Origin: Varunaivibrio sulfuroxidans
GTDB lineage: Bacteria > Pseudomonadota > Alphaproteobacteria > Rhodospirillales > Magnetovibrionaceae
Direction of reading: 5' to 3'
DNA length: 64,000 nucleotides
Assembly (NCBI RefSeq): GCF_029318635.1
Contig: NZ_CP119676.1
Span: 186,001 to 250,000 of the forward strand
Shown here one piece after another: positions 26,060-34,650 of this stretch. The first letter of the stretch is position 1, and every line of letters begins with the position of its first letter. The notes below the pieces were generated by a model. It did no database searches. It had not been told where the DNA came from and worked only from the letters and a program-made list of their open reading frames with translations. Both the position numbers and the translations under genes were made by a program.

Positions 26060-29000
26060 ATGGTTGATCACAAAGGCGTTGAACACAAAGGCGAAACACC
26101 CTCCCATTCCTCCGGTGACGCCGGACGGGACGGTGACGACGATGCCCTTGCGGGCGCCTTGGCGCGCACGGAGGGTGGCGATTCCCTGTCCGACGGCCCC
26201 CTTTTCGAGCCCGATGCCTGGCCGACGCCGTTTTATTTAAAATACCGTCTGCCGATGTGGGGTGGTCTGATCGCGACCACGGCCTGGGTGACGGCGATGA
26301 TCTATTATCTACGTGTCAGCATCGGGTTTGACGATCTTTCGGCGCTTTTGCCGTATGAATTGGGGGGATTGGCGGCAGGCGTGGTCACGCCGGTGGCGTT
26401 TTTATGGATGGTGGTCGCCTTCTTCGAGCGGGGGCGTTCATTGCGTCGCGAAACCGAGGCGCTGCGCTGGCAACTCAATCAACTGACCTACCCGTCGGGC
26501 CGGGCGAGCCAACGCCTGAAGGAAGTGACCGATGCGTTGCGCCGTCAGTCTCGGGACCTGAGCAAGGCCTCGGATGAGGCCGTGACGCGCGCCGGCGCCG
26601 TCACCGATCAAGTGCGTGAGCGCACCCTGGAGTTGGCGCGGGTTTCCGAAGACGCCGATTTACGTACGCAAGCGGTCGCCGAGGCGTTGAGCCGCCAGAC
26701 CGACGACTTGCGCGTGGTCAGTGAAAAAGTCGAGGAACGCGCGCGCCAGGCGGCGGATGTTCTGCATCGTCGTGGCCATGAAATCGCGACCAGCACCGAT
26801 CGCGCCTCGGCGCGGGCGGAGGCGCTGAGCGATGTTTTGCAGCGCCGGACCGGAGAATTGGCGACGGTTACCACGCAGTCCACGACCCAGGTCCGGGAAG
26901 TCGCCGATCTCTATTCCGAAAAAATCCGCGAACTCGACGATCTTTCGCAGGAAACCACGACGCGCGCCGATGAGGTTGGCGGGCGTCTGCATGGCCGTCT
27001 CGAAGGCCTCCTCAAGGCCGCCCGCGACGTTACCGGCGAGGTCGCCGCCAGCGCCGAGATGTTGCATGACAATACCGAGGAACTGGCCAAGCAAACGGAA
27101 AAAACAACTTTTCAGGCGAGCCTGACCCGCGAAACCTTGCGTCGGCAAAGCCAGGATTTGGGCGATATCGCACAGCTTGTGGCGGGCCAAACAACCCAGA
27201 TCGAGGTTACCCTCGCACATCAGACCAAGACGTTGAACGAAACCTCGAAAAAGGTCTCGACCGACGTTGACGCCCTGTCGGAAACGCTGGCCCAACGTTC
27301 GCGCAATTTGATTTCGGCGTCGGAACTGGTTGGGTTGCGTCTCAAGTCCAGCGCCGAGACGATGCGTAAGCAGGCGAAGGAAATGATCGAAAACTCCGAT
27401 GCCGCGGGCGAGCGCGCAACTCGGATTAACGAACAATTGCGCCAATCTTGCGACAGCCTGAGCGGCGCCGGTAAATTGGCGCAGGACAGTGCGGCTCAGG
27501 CGGGCCTTTCCCTGAACGCGCAAGCCGAACTGGTGCGTGAACGCGCCGATGACGCCGTTCACGATATCGCGCGCGTGGGCGAGACGATGATGGCGCGCCG
27601 GGCCGACATCGAAGAGGTTCGCGCCGGTGCGTTTGATGATATCGAGGCCGTGGGCAACGCCTTGGAAACGCAAGGTCAGAATGTCGCCATCGTGGCGAGC
27701 CGGGCGCGCTCTGAAATTTCGGGGGCCAATGACGCTATGTTTGCAAGCGCCGAAAAATTGGCCGTGGCGGCCGATAGCGGCGCGGCCAAGATCGGGACCG
27801 CGACCCAATCCCTCAGTAAAGGTCTGGGGGAATTGAATCTAACTTCGGAACGTACGGCGCGTGTCGCCGAGGCCTTCCGTCAGCACTTGTCGATGATCCG
27901 TGAAGCATCCGATGCGGCGGTCAATCGCCTCGATGCGCTGGCCACGACGGTCGGCGAACGCTCCTTGCAGGTCGATGGGGCGAGCCAGAAGGCTTCGGAG
28001 CACTTACACGATGTTTCCGGCGTCCTTGAGGAAAAAGCGGATCGCCTGACGTATTTGTCGGCGCGCACCGGAAAATTAATCACGGCGGCAGCTGAAAATC
28101 TAGGTGAGCGCACGCACGATCTGGATTTGGCGGCGCACAATGCGCAATCCCGCTTGCAAAGCGTCGGCGGGCAAATGCGCGCGACATTGGAGGATATGGT
28201 CGATACCTCCGAAAACGCCGCGGGGCGGGTGGAAACGGTGACCGAGGTTTTGCGTCAACACTCTCAAGGATTATCGTCGGTCGCCGACAGGGCTGTCGAT
28301 GAGGTCGGCAAGGCCTCTTTCGCCCTGCTTGATCGCTCCCGCGATGTCGGGGCGGCGTCCGACCGTGCGGCCAAGCTGATCGCCTTGGTTTCCGACGCCC
28401 TGCGCAGGCAAAGCGATGAGCTGGATAATTCCAGCGAGCACGCCAGTCAGCGCATGCAAAGCGTTGGCGAGGTTTTGCGCCAGCGCGCCCATGAAATGGA
28501 CGCTTTGGGGGCGCAGACCTCGGAGCTTCTCGATCAGGCGGGCTTTCGTTTGCGCGAGCGCGGCGGGGACCTGTCTCAGGTTTCCGACACCGCGGTGGAA
28601 AAAGTCGGTCACGTGACCGATGCTCTGTTGGGAAGCCAGAACGCCCTGGAAAGCGTTTCCCAGAAGGCGCAGACGGAAATGCACGACATGAGCCGTACCG
28701 TGCACGATAGGGTGAATGACGCCGCCGAAGCCTCCGACAACGCCGCGTTGCGTTTGGATTCCATAGCCGACGCCATTCGCCAGAATATGGCCAACATGGA
28801 CAACACGGTCGACCGCGCTCAGGACCGGCTGGATACGGTTGGAGATCTTCTGCGTCGGCGCGCGCACGATCTGAACGAAGCCTATGTCCAGGCGGGTGAA
28901 AACGTACAGGCGTTTTCTTCGTCGTTGCGCGCCGAGGCGGACACCTTGACCCATGTTTCCGATGAGGCTACGGCTAAATTGGCCAAGGTCGGCGAGGAAT

Positions 29001-30211
29001 TGGGCGACAAGAGCCGGGTGGTGGTGGGCGCCGCCGAACAGGCGGGCAAGGTCTTGGGGGGCGCTTCCAATATCCTTTCTCAGCAGTCCGAGGCGTTGAG
29101 CAAGGCTTCCGAACAAGCGGCGGCGCAGGTCGAAAAAGTCACCGACGCCTTGGGCGAGCGGTCGGATGAATTGAATGCGTTATCGGAACGGACGGTAACC
29201 CAGATGCGCGAGGCCGGGCAGAGCCTACGCCAGCGGCTGCACGAGCTTACCGGCGCCTCGACACAGGCGACAACGAAGATAGATGGCGTTTCCGACGGCC
29301 TTAAGTTCCAGTCTCAGGAAATCGGCGCCGTATCCGAGGAAGCCGTTGCGCGTCTAAGTCAGATCAGCGAAATACTCAATCAGCGTGGACAGGAAATCAC
29401 GATGATTTCCGATCAAAGCATTTCCAAACTGGCGCGCTTCGGGGCGATGGTCCAGGGCCAGGCGCAAGACGCCCAAATTCGTACCGAAAATTACACGACG
29501 AAAATCGACGCCACACAAGAAAAACTCAGGCGTCAATTAATGGACCTCACCACGCTGTACGGCAAGGCCGAAACGGGCGCCGAACGACTGAGCGACGTTC
29601 TGCTTAAGCACGGTAAATCGGTAGGCCGTATATCGACCGAGGCGCTCGGTTCGGTCATCACCTGGGATAAGACCCTCAAGGGGCGCGTCGATGCCCTGAC
29701 GGCGGCGAGTGAACAACTCGCCCGCCATGCCGAGGACGTCAGTCGAGGCTTCGACGTCAAGGTCGATGCGATACACGGCTCGGCGCAAGAGGCCGCCGCA
29801 ATTTTGGAAAAATTGGAAAATCGGGTCGGTCAGGAGAAAACGAACGATTTTCTCAAGCGGGCGACCTTTGTTACCGAGAAACTGCAATCGCTTGCCGTGG
29901 ATATGGCCCGGGTGAGCGAAACCGCCATCAGCGAGGACGATTGGCGTCGCTTTAACAAAGGAGAAAAAGGCGTATTCGTACGCAAGATGCTGGGATTTCG
30001 CGAGCGTGGCGCGCTCAATTCCATCAAGAATCGGTTTCAAGAAGACGCCGAGTTCCGCGAGTATGTTGACGGCTATCTGTCCGTTTTCGAGGCCATGCTT
30101 TCCGAAGCGCGCGAGCGCGACCATGAGGGGGTCTTGAACGCGACGTTCCTGACCTCGGACATGGGTAAATTGTACATGCTGCTCGCCCGCGCCCTGGGAC
30201 GCGATCAATAA
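26060..30211 (+). CDS. giant membrane-anchored protein with 45 tandem 25-residue helical repeats
   Basis: I choose the ATG at 26060 (AAGGGG upstream), giving 1383 residues; a GTG at 25991 would add 23. Residues 1-60 are acidic and disordered-looking. Two hydrophobic segments (about 65-85 and 102-122) form a membrane hairpin. Residues 131-1251 are 45 consecutive units of exactly 25 residues, one of them four short. The typical unit reads V-x-D-A-L-R-x-R-S-x-E-L-x-x-A-S-E and ends R-L-x-x, with Leu at unit positions 5 and 12. The last 132 residues (1252-1383) form a separate charged domain with FLKRATFVTEKLQSLAVDM and ALNSIKNRFQ. The whole should be a very long helical coiled-coil rod on the cytoplasmic face. 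I recognise no family. The TipN polarity factor of Caulobacter has a similar outline (two membrane helices then a coiled coil), which is only an architectural analogy. Confidence 0.9.
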   Translation: MVDHKGVEHKGETPSHSSGDAGRDGDDDALAGALARTEGGDSLSDGPLFEPDAWPTPFYLKYRLPMWGGLIATTAWVTAMIYYLRVSIGFDDLSALLPYELGGLAAGVVTPVAFLWMVVAFFERGRSLRRETEALRWQLNQLTYPSGRASQRLKEVTDALRRQSRDLSKASDEAVTRAGAVTDQVRERTLELARVSEDADLRTQAVAEALSRQTDDLRVVSEKVEERARQAADVLHRRGHEIATSTDRASARAEALSDVLQRRTGELATVTTQSTTQVREVADLYSEKIRELDDLSQETTTRADEVGGRLHGRLEGLLKAARDVTGEVAASAEMLHDNTEELAKQTEKTTFQASLTRETLRRQSQDLGDIAQLVAGQTTQIEVTLAHQTKTLNETSKKVSTDVDALSETLAQRSRNLISASELVGLRLKSSAETMRKQAKEMIENSDAAGERATRINEQLRQSCDSLSGAGKLAQDSAAQAGLSLNAQAELVRERADDAVHDIARVGETMMARRADIEEVRAGAFDDIEAVGNALETQGQNVAIVASRARSEISGANDAMFASAEKLAVAADSGAAKIGTATQSLSKGLGELNLTSERTARVAEAFRQHLSMIREASDAAVNRLDALATTVGERSLQVDGASQKASEHLHDVSGVLEEKADRLTYLSARTGKLITAAAENLGERTHDLDLAAHNAQSRLQSVGGQMRATLEDMVDTSENAAGRVETVTEVLRQHSQGLSSVADRAVDEVGKASFALLDRSRDVGAASDRAAKLIALVSDALRRQSDELDNSSEHASQRMQSVGEVLRQRAHEMDALGAQTSELLDQAGFRLRERGGDLSQVSDTAVEKVGHVTDALLGSQNALESVSQKAQTEMHDMSRTVHDRVNDAAEASDNAALRLDSIADAIRQNMANMDNTVDRAQDRLDTVGDLLRRRAHDLNEAYVQAGENVQAFSSSLRAEADTLTHVSDEATAKLAKVGEELGDKSRVVVGAAEQAGKVLGGASNILSQQSEALSKASEQAAAQVEKVTDALGERSDELNALSERTVTQMREAGQSLRQRLHELTGASTQATTKIDGVSDGLKFQSQEIGAVSEEAVARLSQISEILNQRGQEITMISDQSISKLARFGAMVQGQAQDAQIRTENYTTKIDATQEKLRRQLMDLTTLYGKAETGAERLSDVLLKHGKSVGRISTEALGSVITWDKTLKGRVDALTAASEQLARHAEDVSRGFDVKVDAIHGSAQEAAAILEKLENRVGQEKTNDFLKRATFVTEKLQSLAVDMARVSETAISEDDWRRFNKGEKGVFVRKMLGFRERGALNSIKNRFQEDAEFREYVDGYLSVFEAMLSEARERDHEGVLNATFLTSDMGKLYMLLARALGRDQ
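26450..29812 (+). repeat. 75-bp coding tandem repeats (45 units)
   Basis: The DNA for the 25-residue units has a strict 75-bp period (one unit is 63 bp). At DNA level the copies have diverged greatly, so the array is old and not a recent expansion; protein-level features such as Leu at unit positions 5 and 12 and a small residue near 19 are kept. Confidence 0.85.
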
Positions 30212-30220
30212 TACCGACTT

Positions 30221-31126
30221 TTATCGATCGCCGCCCATTGAGATGGCGTCGCGCACCCTTTGGATGACGACGTCGGCGATGATCGGTTCGAGACCGATGG
30301 GGCGCAGATACCAGATGCGTCGGCCTTCGTTGGCGTACGGCCCCGCCACGCTGCGGGTCCCTTTTTCCAGATCTTTTAACGCATCGTCATCAGGGGGTAG
30401 TTCGAGACACTGGGGGATATCCAAGGCGCCATGCTGCCCTCCGGCCATCAGGAACGGGACGACGATAAGGTTTGGCGCGGGGGTTATCGCGCGCCAATTA
30501 CGAATAAATGGGGGTTCCTCCAGGAATGCCGCCCGAATGTGCGCGGGAATGACGAAGTTGGTGAGCACCGCCACCGCCGCCTGGGTTTGATCGTAGGATT
30601 GTCGGCTTTTGCCGCTGCCGTGCCCTACCATGATGATGCAAGTATCTTTGGCGACAAGATGATGCTTGGCGACGATGGCGCGGATGGTTTCGCCGGTCGC
30701 GGAAATGACGTGGGAATCGGCGCCTACGGGTGGACATAGATGCAATCGGCGCGGTCCCGTGGGACCGTGGCGCACGGTGAGCGGGCCGTAAAGTCCCAGT
30801 TTTTTGGGGATGATGCCGGTGGTGACATGGCCTTTGCATATCATATTGGGGACGATATAGATGTCGGGTGACGCGATGGTGTCGATCACTTCGGTGGCGA
30901 ACGGCGGCTGTTTTAAAAATCCGGCATGAACGGCGCCGAAGATGGCGCGGTTGCGCAAAGTCTCGCTGTGCAAAAGCGTCGGTAGGGCGCTAGAGGGGTT
31001 TCGGCTGGACCCATGGCCGATCAACAGAAGGGCCGCATTCGGCCAAGGACCATCCTCGCCGCCATCTTCGGAGCCAACCTTAAGCCTATCCGGAGATCCG
31101 ACAGCGTGCGGGGGCGTCTTAGCCAT
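30221..31126 (-). CDS. CbiX/SirB-like chelatase-family protein
   Basis: The ATG at 31126 gives about 301 residues; a GTG at 31141 is possible. Two CbiX-type halves are visible: LLLIGHGSSRNPSS near residue 33 and IIMVGHGSGKSRQS near 170. The first His of each resembles the metal-binding histidine of sirohydrochlorin cobalto/ferrochelatases. Its position as the last gene of the dsr-siroheme block, overlapping the uroporphyrinogen methyltransferase gene, suggests iron insertion for siroheme of DsrAB. It could also act on a cobalt corrinoid. It converges on the giant repeat gene with 9 bases between them. Confidence 0.8.
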   Translation of the reverse strand: MAKTPPHAVGSPDRLKVGSEDGGEDGPWPNAALLLIGHGSSRNPSSALPTLLHSETLRNRAIFGAVHAGFLKQPPFATEVIDTIASPDIYIVPNMICKGHVTTGIIPKKLGLYGPLTVRHGPTGPRRLHLCPPVGADSHVISATGETIRAIVAKHHLVAKDTCIIMVGHGSGKSRQSYDQTQAAVAVLTNFVIPAHIRAAFLEEPPFIRNWRAITPAPNLIVVPFLMAGGQHGALDIPQCLELPPDDDALKDLEKGTRSVAGPYANEGRRIWYLRPIGLEPIIADVVIQRVRDAISMGGDR

Positions 31127-31898
31127 GGGCTTCCTGATCACACTGTTCGGCGGGGTTGCGCCACGTCAGGATGTCGGCCAAATCGACGACGCGCCCGATA
31201 ATCAACAAACTGGGGGCGCGCAACTTGGCCCGGTCCACGCACTGGGGCAGTTCTCCCAGAGTGGTGATGATCGTGCGCTGATCGGCGGTGGTGCCTTTTT
31301 CGATACCCGCGGCGGGCGTCGTTGCGGGCAGGCCTGCCTTGACCAGTTCGTCCGAGATTTTCTGAACATTGATCAGTCCCATGTAAATGACCAAAGTCGT
31401 GTTGGGATCGGCGAGGCTTTTCCAATTCAGGTCCAGATGTTGACCGTCGCGACAATGCCCGGTGACAAAGCGCACGCCCGTGGACAGTCCCCGATGGGTC
31501 AGGGGAATGCCGGCGTAGGCGCCACATCCGGCGGATGCGGTGATGCCGGGAACGATTTCGAAGGGAACGTCATTTTCGGCCAGCCGGGTCGCTTCCTCGC
31601 TGCCGCGTCCGAAGATAAACGGATCGCCGCCTTTAAGGCGCACGACGGTGTGTCCCGATTGCGCCAAATTGACGAGAAGATCGTTGATTTCGTCCTGGGG
31701 CATGTGGTGATTGCGCGCCGCCTTCCCCGCGAAAATCCGGGTTGCGCCGGCGGGCACCATCTCCAGGATATCATCCGACACCAGGCGGTCATAGACCACC
31801 ACGTCGCACGATTTGAGGACCCGCACCGCTTTGACGGTCATCAGTTCGGGGTCTCCGGGGCCCGCCCCCACGATATACACAAAACCGGTGTTGTTCAC
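31119..31898 (-). CDS. cobA: uroporphyrinogen-III C-methyltransferase
   Basis: This 259-residue SAM-dependent enzyme methylates uroporphyrinogen III at C2 and C7 to precorrin-2, the entry to siroheme. Signatures are VYIVGAGPGDPELMTVKA (residues 7-24), VVRLKGGDPFIFGRGSEE (about 85-102) and GITASAGCGAYAGIPLTHR (about 118-136). There is no CysG oxidase/ferrochelatase fusion, so dehydrogenation and iron insertion must come from other proteins, the latter possibly from the next gene. It lies downstream of dsrN in the dsr block and should serve siroheme supply for DsrAB. Confidence 0.95.
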   Translation of the reverse strand: MNNTGFVYIVGAGPGDPELMTVKAVRVLKSCDVVVYDRLVSDDILEMVPAGATRIFAGKAARNHHMPQDEINDLLVNLAQSGHTVVRLKGGDPFIFGRGSEEATRLAENDVPFEIVPGITASAGCGAYAGIPLTHRGLSTGVRFVTGHCRDGQHLDLNWKSLADPNTTLVIYMGLINVQKISDELVKAGLPATTPAAGIEKGTTADQRTIITTLGELPQCVDRAKLRAPSLLIIGRVVDLADILTWRNPAEQCDQEAHG

Positions 31899-31975
31899 GT
31901 TATCTTTTCCGTTTCTAGACTAAAAATGGTGCGATCCTAAAGCGTATAGACCCAACACAAGACGTCGAAGAGCGC

Positions 31976-33397
31976 TTAGCCGGTGACGCGCGCGGAGCGG
32001 CGTTCGGTGGAGGCGGCGCAACGACGCGCAAAGTTTACGAAACGCGCGGCCCAGCGATGGTTCTGGACATCACGAAGGTGGGCGTAATTGGCGAGGAGAT
32101 TATAACAAACTATGCCGTCTTTATCTGTGGTAATTCCATTGCCCCGCAGAACGTCATAGGCGAATTTTTGTCCCGGAGGGAGGTTTTCCAGGCTTGAGTA
32201 ATGAAATTCGTGGGCGGCGATGATCTCTTGATGAGGGGCGGTTGGGGCGCTGTCCGAGGAGGCTGGCCACGGCATGGCGGTGGTTTCGCGAAGGCGGACA
32301 TATCCGCGGCCCTGGGGCCTGTCGTGCATGACGACATCGCCGGGAATGACGCCGACCATATCCGCTTTTTCATCGCGCCAACTCAAGGTGCGCGCCATAT
32401 ACATCAGGCCGCCGCACTCGGCATAGGCGGGAAGACCGTTTTCGATCGCCTGCTTGATGTCGCGCATCAACGATCGATTGTCGGATAGGGCGGCGATGTG
32501 CGTTTCGGGAAAACCGCCGCCGATAAATAAGGCGTCGATATCGGCGGGCAGGGCGCGATCGGCCATGGCATCGACAAAGTACAGGCGCGCGCCGGCCCGT
32601 TGCAATGCGAGAAGATCGTCGGGATAATAAAAGGCGAACGCGCTATCGCGGACGACGGCGACCGTTACCTCGGAAAACGGCGCCGCCGCCTCTGCGGCGA
32701 TGGCGACGGTTTCCGGAGCCCGTTTGGAGATCGTGAGCAAGGCGTCCAGATCGACCTGTTCGGCGATGACTTTGGCCATTGCCGAAATTTTACTCCGGGC
32801 GGTATCGATTTCGACGCTGGGGATCAGCCCCAAATGGCGTTCGGTCAGGGCGATGGCGGGGTTGCGATGGACGGCGCCAATGACCGGAATATCGGTATAA
32901 TGGGCGATAACGGCGCGTAATTTGCTTTCGTGCCGGGGTCCGCCGACCATGTTCAGGATAACGCCCGCGATTCTCACCTCGGGGTCGAACGCTTGATAGC
33001 CCAAAAGCAGGGGGGCGATGCCGCGCGTCATTCCCGACACGTTGATCACCAGGACCACCGGCGCGTCCAACAGTTTCGCCAGGGCGGCGTTGGCGTTGGC
33101 GCCGTCGATATCCATGCCGTCGTAGAGCCCTTTGTTGCCTTCGATGACGCTGATATCGCCGCTGGCGCCGTGGACGGAGAACGTGGTGCGGATTTCGCTC
33201 TCGCTCTGGGTGTTGAAATCCAGATTGAAACACGATTTTCCCGCAGCGCTTCCCAGCCACATCGGATCAATGTAATCGGGCCCCTTCTTAAACGGACGCA
33301 CATCAAGGCCGCGATTGGCCAAGGCGGCGCAAATTCCCGTCGTTACGGTGGTTTTTCCCGACGATTTATGTGCGGCGGAAATGAGGACATATGCCAT
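31976..33397 (-). CDS. dsrN: DsrN, cobyrinate a,c-diamide synthase-like siroheme amidase
   Basis: This 473-residue protein belongs to the CbiA/CobB glutamine-dependent amidotransferase family. An ATP-binding P-loop region is at the N-terminus (ISAAHKSSGKTTVTTGI, about residues 7-23). A class I glutaminase-like domain follows, with the nucleophile in AYAECGGLMYMA (about residues 327-338). In Dsr-based sulfur bacteria the dsr-linked homologue, DsrN, amidates siroheme to siroamide for the sulfite reductase. Only 4 bases separate it from the preceding gene, so the two are translationally linked. Confidence 0.92.
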   Translation of the reverse strand: MAYVLISAAHKSSGKTTVTTGICAALANRGLDVRPFKKGPDYIDPMWLGSAAGKSCFNLDFNTQSESEIRTTFSVHGASGDISVIEGNKGLYDGMDIDGANANAALAKLLDAPVVLVINVSGMTRGIAPLLLGYQAFDPEVRIAGVILNMVGGPRHESKLRAVIAHYTDIPVIGAVHRNPAIALTERHLGLIPSVEIDTARSKISAMAKVIAEQVDLDALLTISKRAPETVAIAAEAAAPFSEVTVAVVRDSAFAFYYPDDLLALQRAGARLYFVDAMADRALPADIDALFIGGGFPETHIAALSDNRSLMRDIKQAIENGLPAYAECGGLMYMARTLSWRDEKADMVGVIPGDVVMHDRPQGRGYVRLRETTAMPWPASSDSAPTAPHQEIIAAHEFHYSSLENLPPGQKFAYDVLRGNGITTDKDGIVCYNLLANYAHLRDVQNHRWAARFVNFARRCAASTERRSARVTG

Positions 33398-33401
33398 GGC
33401 G

Positions 33402-34403
33402 TTATGCGGCCGTGATCAGGCGCTCCTTGTTGCGGGTTTCCCACATTTGAGTGGCTTGGGCGATTGCTTCGTCTTGATCTTTCGCCCGCCCGATCAATTT
33501 CAGGGCGATCGCCGCGGTGCCGATCACGGCGGCGTCGGCGTAGGGATCGATGACGCTTCCATCCCATACCGCCCGGAGGCGGGAAATATCCATGGTTTCA
33601 TTGGGCGTCGTCGCCTCGTCGATCAGGGGTGGCCACGTTTCCTCGTCGAGGGCGCCGTCGTGTAGGCTTTGCACCAGCACCGGCTTGCCGGGACGACGCT
33701 CGGCTTCTCCGCCTTCACCTTTGAAAACGGCCATATTTTTTTGCCCTAAAAGGGTCGCGGTCTCACGGTGGACATCGCGGTAATTGGGGTGAAAAACCGT
33801 CTGCATTTCATTGGGGGCGGAAAACGGGTTGATCATGCGGGCGAAGGTGTTGACCGGCGAGCGCACGCCCAAGATGGATTTTAGTTCGAGAATTTCTTGC
33901 AGTCGGGGCATGAAATTGGCGAGGGGAAGATAGCAGAAATTGTGGGCTTGGATATGTTCACCACCTTGGGCGATGCTGCGCGCTATGGGCACGTCGAGGT
34001 ATTCCAGGACCTCGCGTGAGTAGGTGCGCCCGGGCGTGTGTCCCTCGGTGCCCTGCATGGCGACGCGTATACCGTTCTGCGCCAACATTAGCGCCGCCAA
34101 CAAAAACCAGGGAAGCTGGCGTTTTTTTCCCGAATAGGACGACCAGTCGATATCCACTTCGGGCAGGTCCCCCGGAATGTCGAGCATGTCGCGGGTGGCG
34201 CGCACGAACCCGGCGCCTTCCTCGGCGACTTCGGTGCGTACGCGCAAAATGCAGAGGAACGCGCCCAGCTGCAGAGGTTCGACGCGGCCCTCGAGGATCA
34301 TCCGGGCGGCGTCGTACATTTCCTGTTCGCTCAGGGGGCGCGATAAATTGGGGCCGCGCCCGATGATGCGAACGTATTGTGCGAAAGGGTGCTCGAGGGT
34401 CAT
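33402..34403 (-). CDS. TrpD/YbiB-like glycosyltransferase-family protein in the dsr block
   Basis: The ATG at 34403 gives 333 residues. The anthranilate-phosphoribosyltransferase fold is recognisable from the helical N-terminus (RPLSEQEMYDAARMILEG) to PGRTYSREVLEYLDVPI and the MINPFSAPNEMQTVFHPNY segment. It is nearer to YbiB than to true TrpD: I do not see the canonical GTGGD phosphate-binding motif. The region GTEGHTPGRTYS takes its place. No trp genes are near. It sits between dsrP and dsrN, 4 bases before dsrN, and so may belong to siroheme/siroamide or sulfur metabolism. Its function is unknown; a glycosyltransferase is only a family label. Confidence 0.8.
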   Translation of the reverse strand: MTLEHPFAQYVRIIGRGPNLSRPLSEQEMYDAARMILEGRVEPLQLGAFLCILRVRTEVAEEGAGFVRATRDMLDIPGDLPEVDIDWSSYSGKKRQLPWFLLAALMLAQNGIRVAMQGTEGHTPGRTYSREVLEYLDVPIARSIAQGGEHIQAHNFCYLPLANFMPRLQEILELKSILGVRSPVNTFARMINPFSAPNEMQTVFHPNYRDVHRETATLLGQKNMAVFKGEGGEAERRPGKPVLVQSLHDGALDEETWPPLIDEATTPNETMDISRLRAVWDGSVIDPYADAAVIGTAAIALKLIGRAKDQDEAIAQATQMWETRNKERLITAA

Positions 34404-34599
34404 GGGCCTGTCCTGGTTTGCGTAAATAGGGTTACAACGGTTGTTTTTGCCGGTTTTTCGTGCCGACGCACGAACCGAAAATGTCGCGCGCAGCATCGAA
34501 GGAGGCGATTTTCGCGCGAAAATGTCTAAAAAGGGAAGAAGAAAGGGACGGAGCTTCGTATCTTTTCAAGAACCAGGAACCCGCCGGAGGAAAGAACAA

Positions 34600-34626
34600 C
34601 CCCGGAGCATCGGGAATGCTCCGGGG
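34600..34626 (-). terminator. strong hairpin after dsrP (terminator or attenuator)
   Basis: CCCCGGAGCAT and ATGCTCCGGGG form an 11-bp perfect stem around a 5-base loop. On the minus strand it begins about 25 bases after the dsrP stop and is followed by TTGTTCTTTCC, a weak T-rich tail. It probably stops or slows part of the dsr transcript before the TrpD-like gene, or protects the upstream mRNA. Confidence 0.7.
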
Positions 34627-34650
34627 AAGTGCGACCGGCATGCGCGGTGT

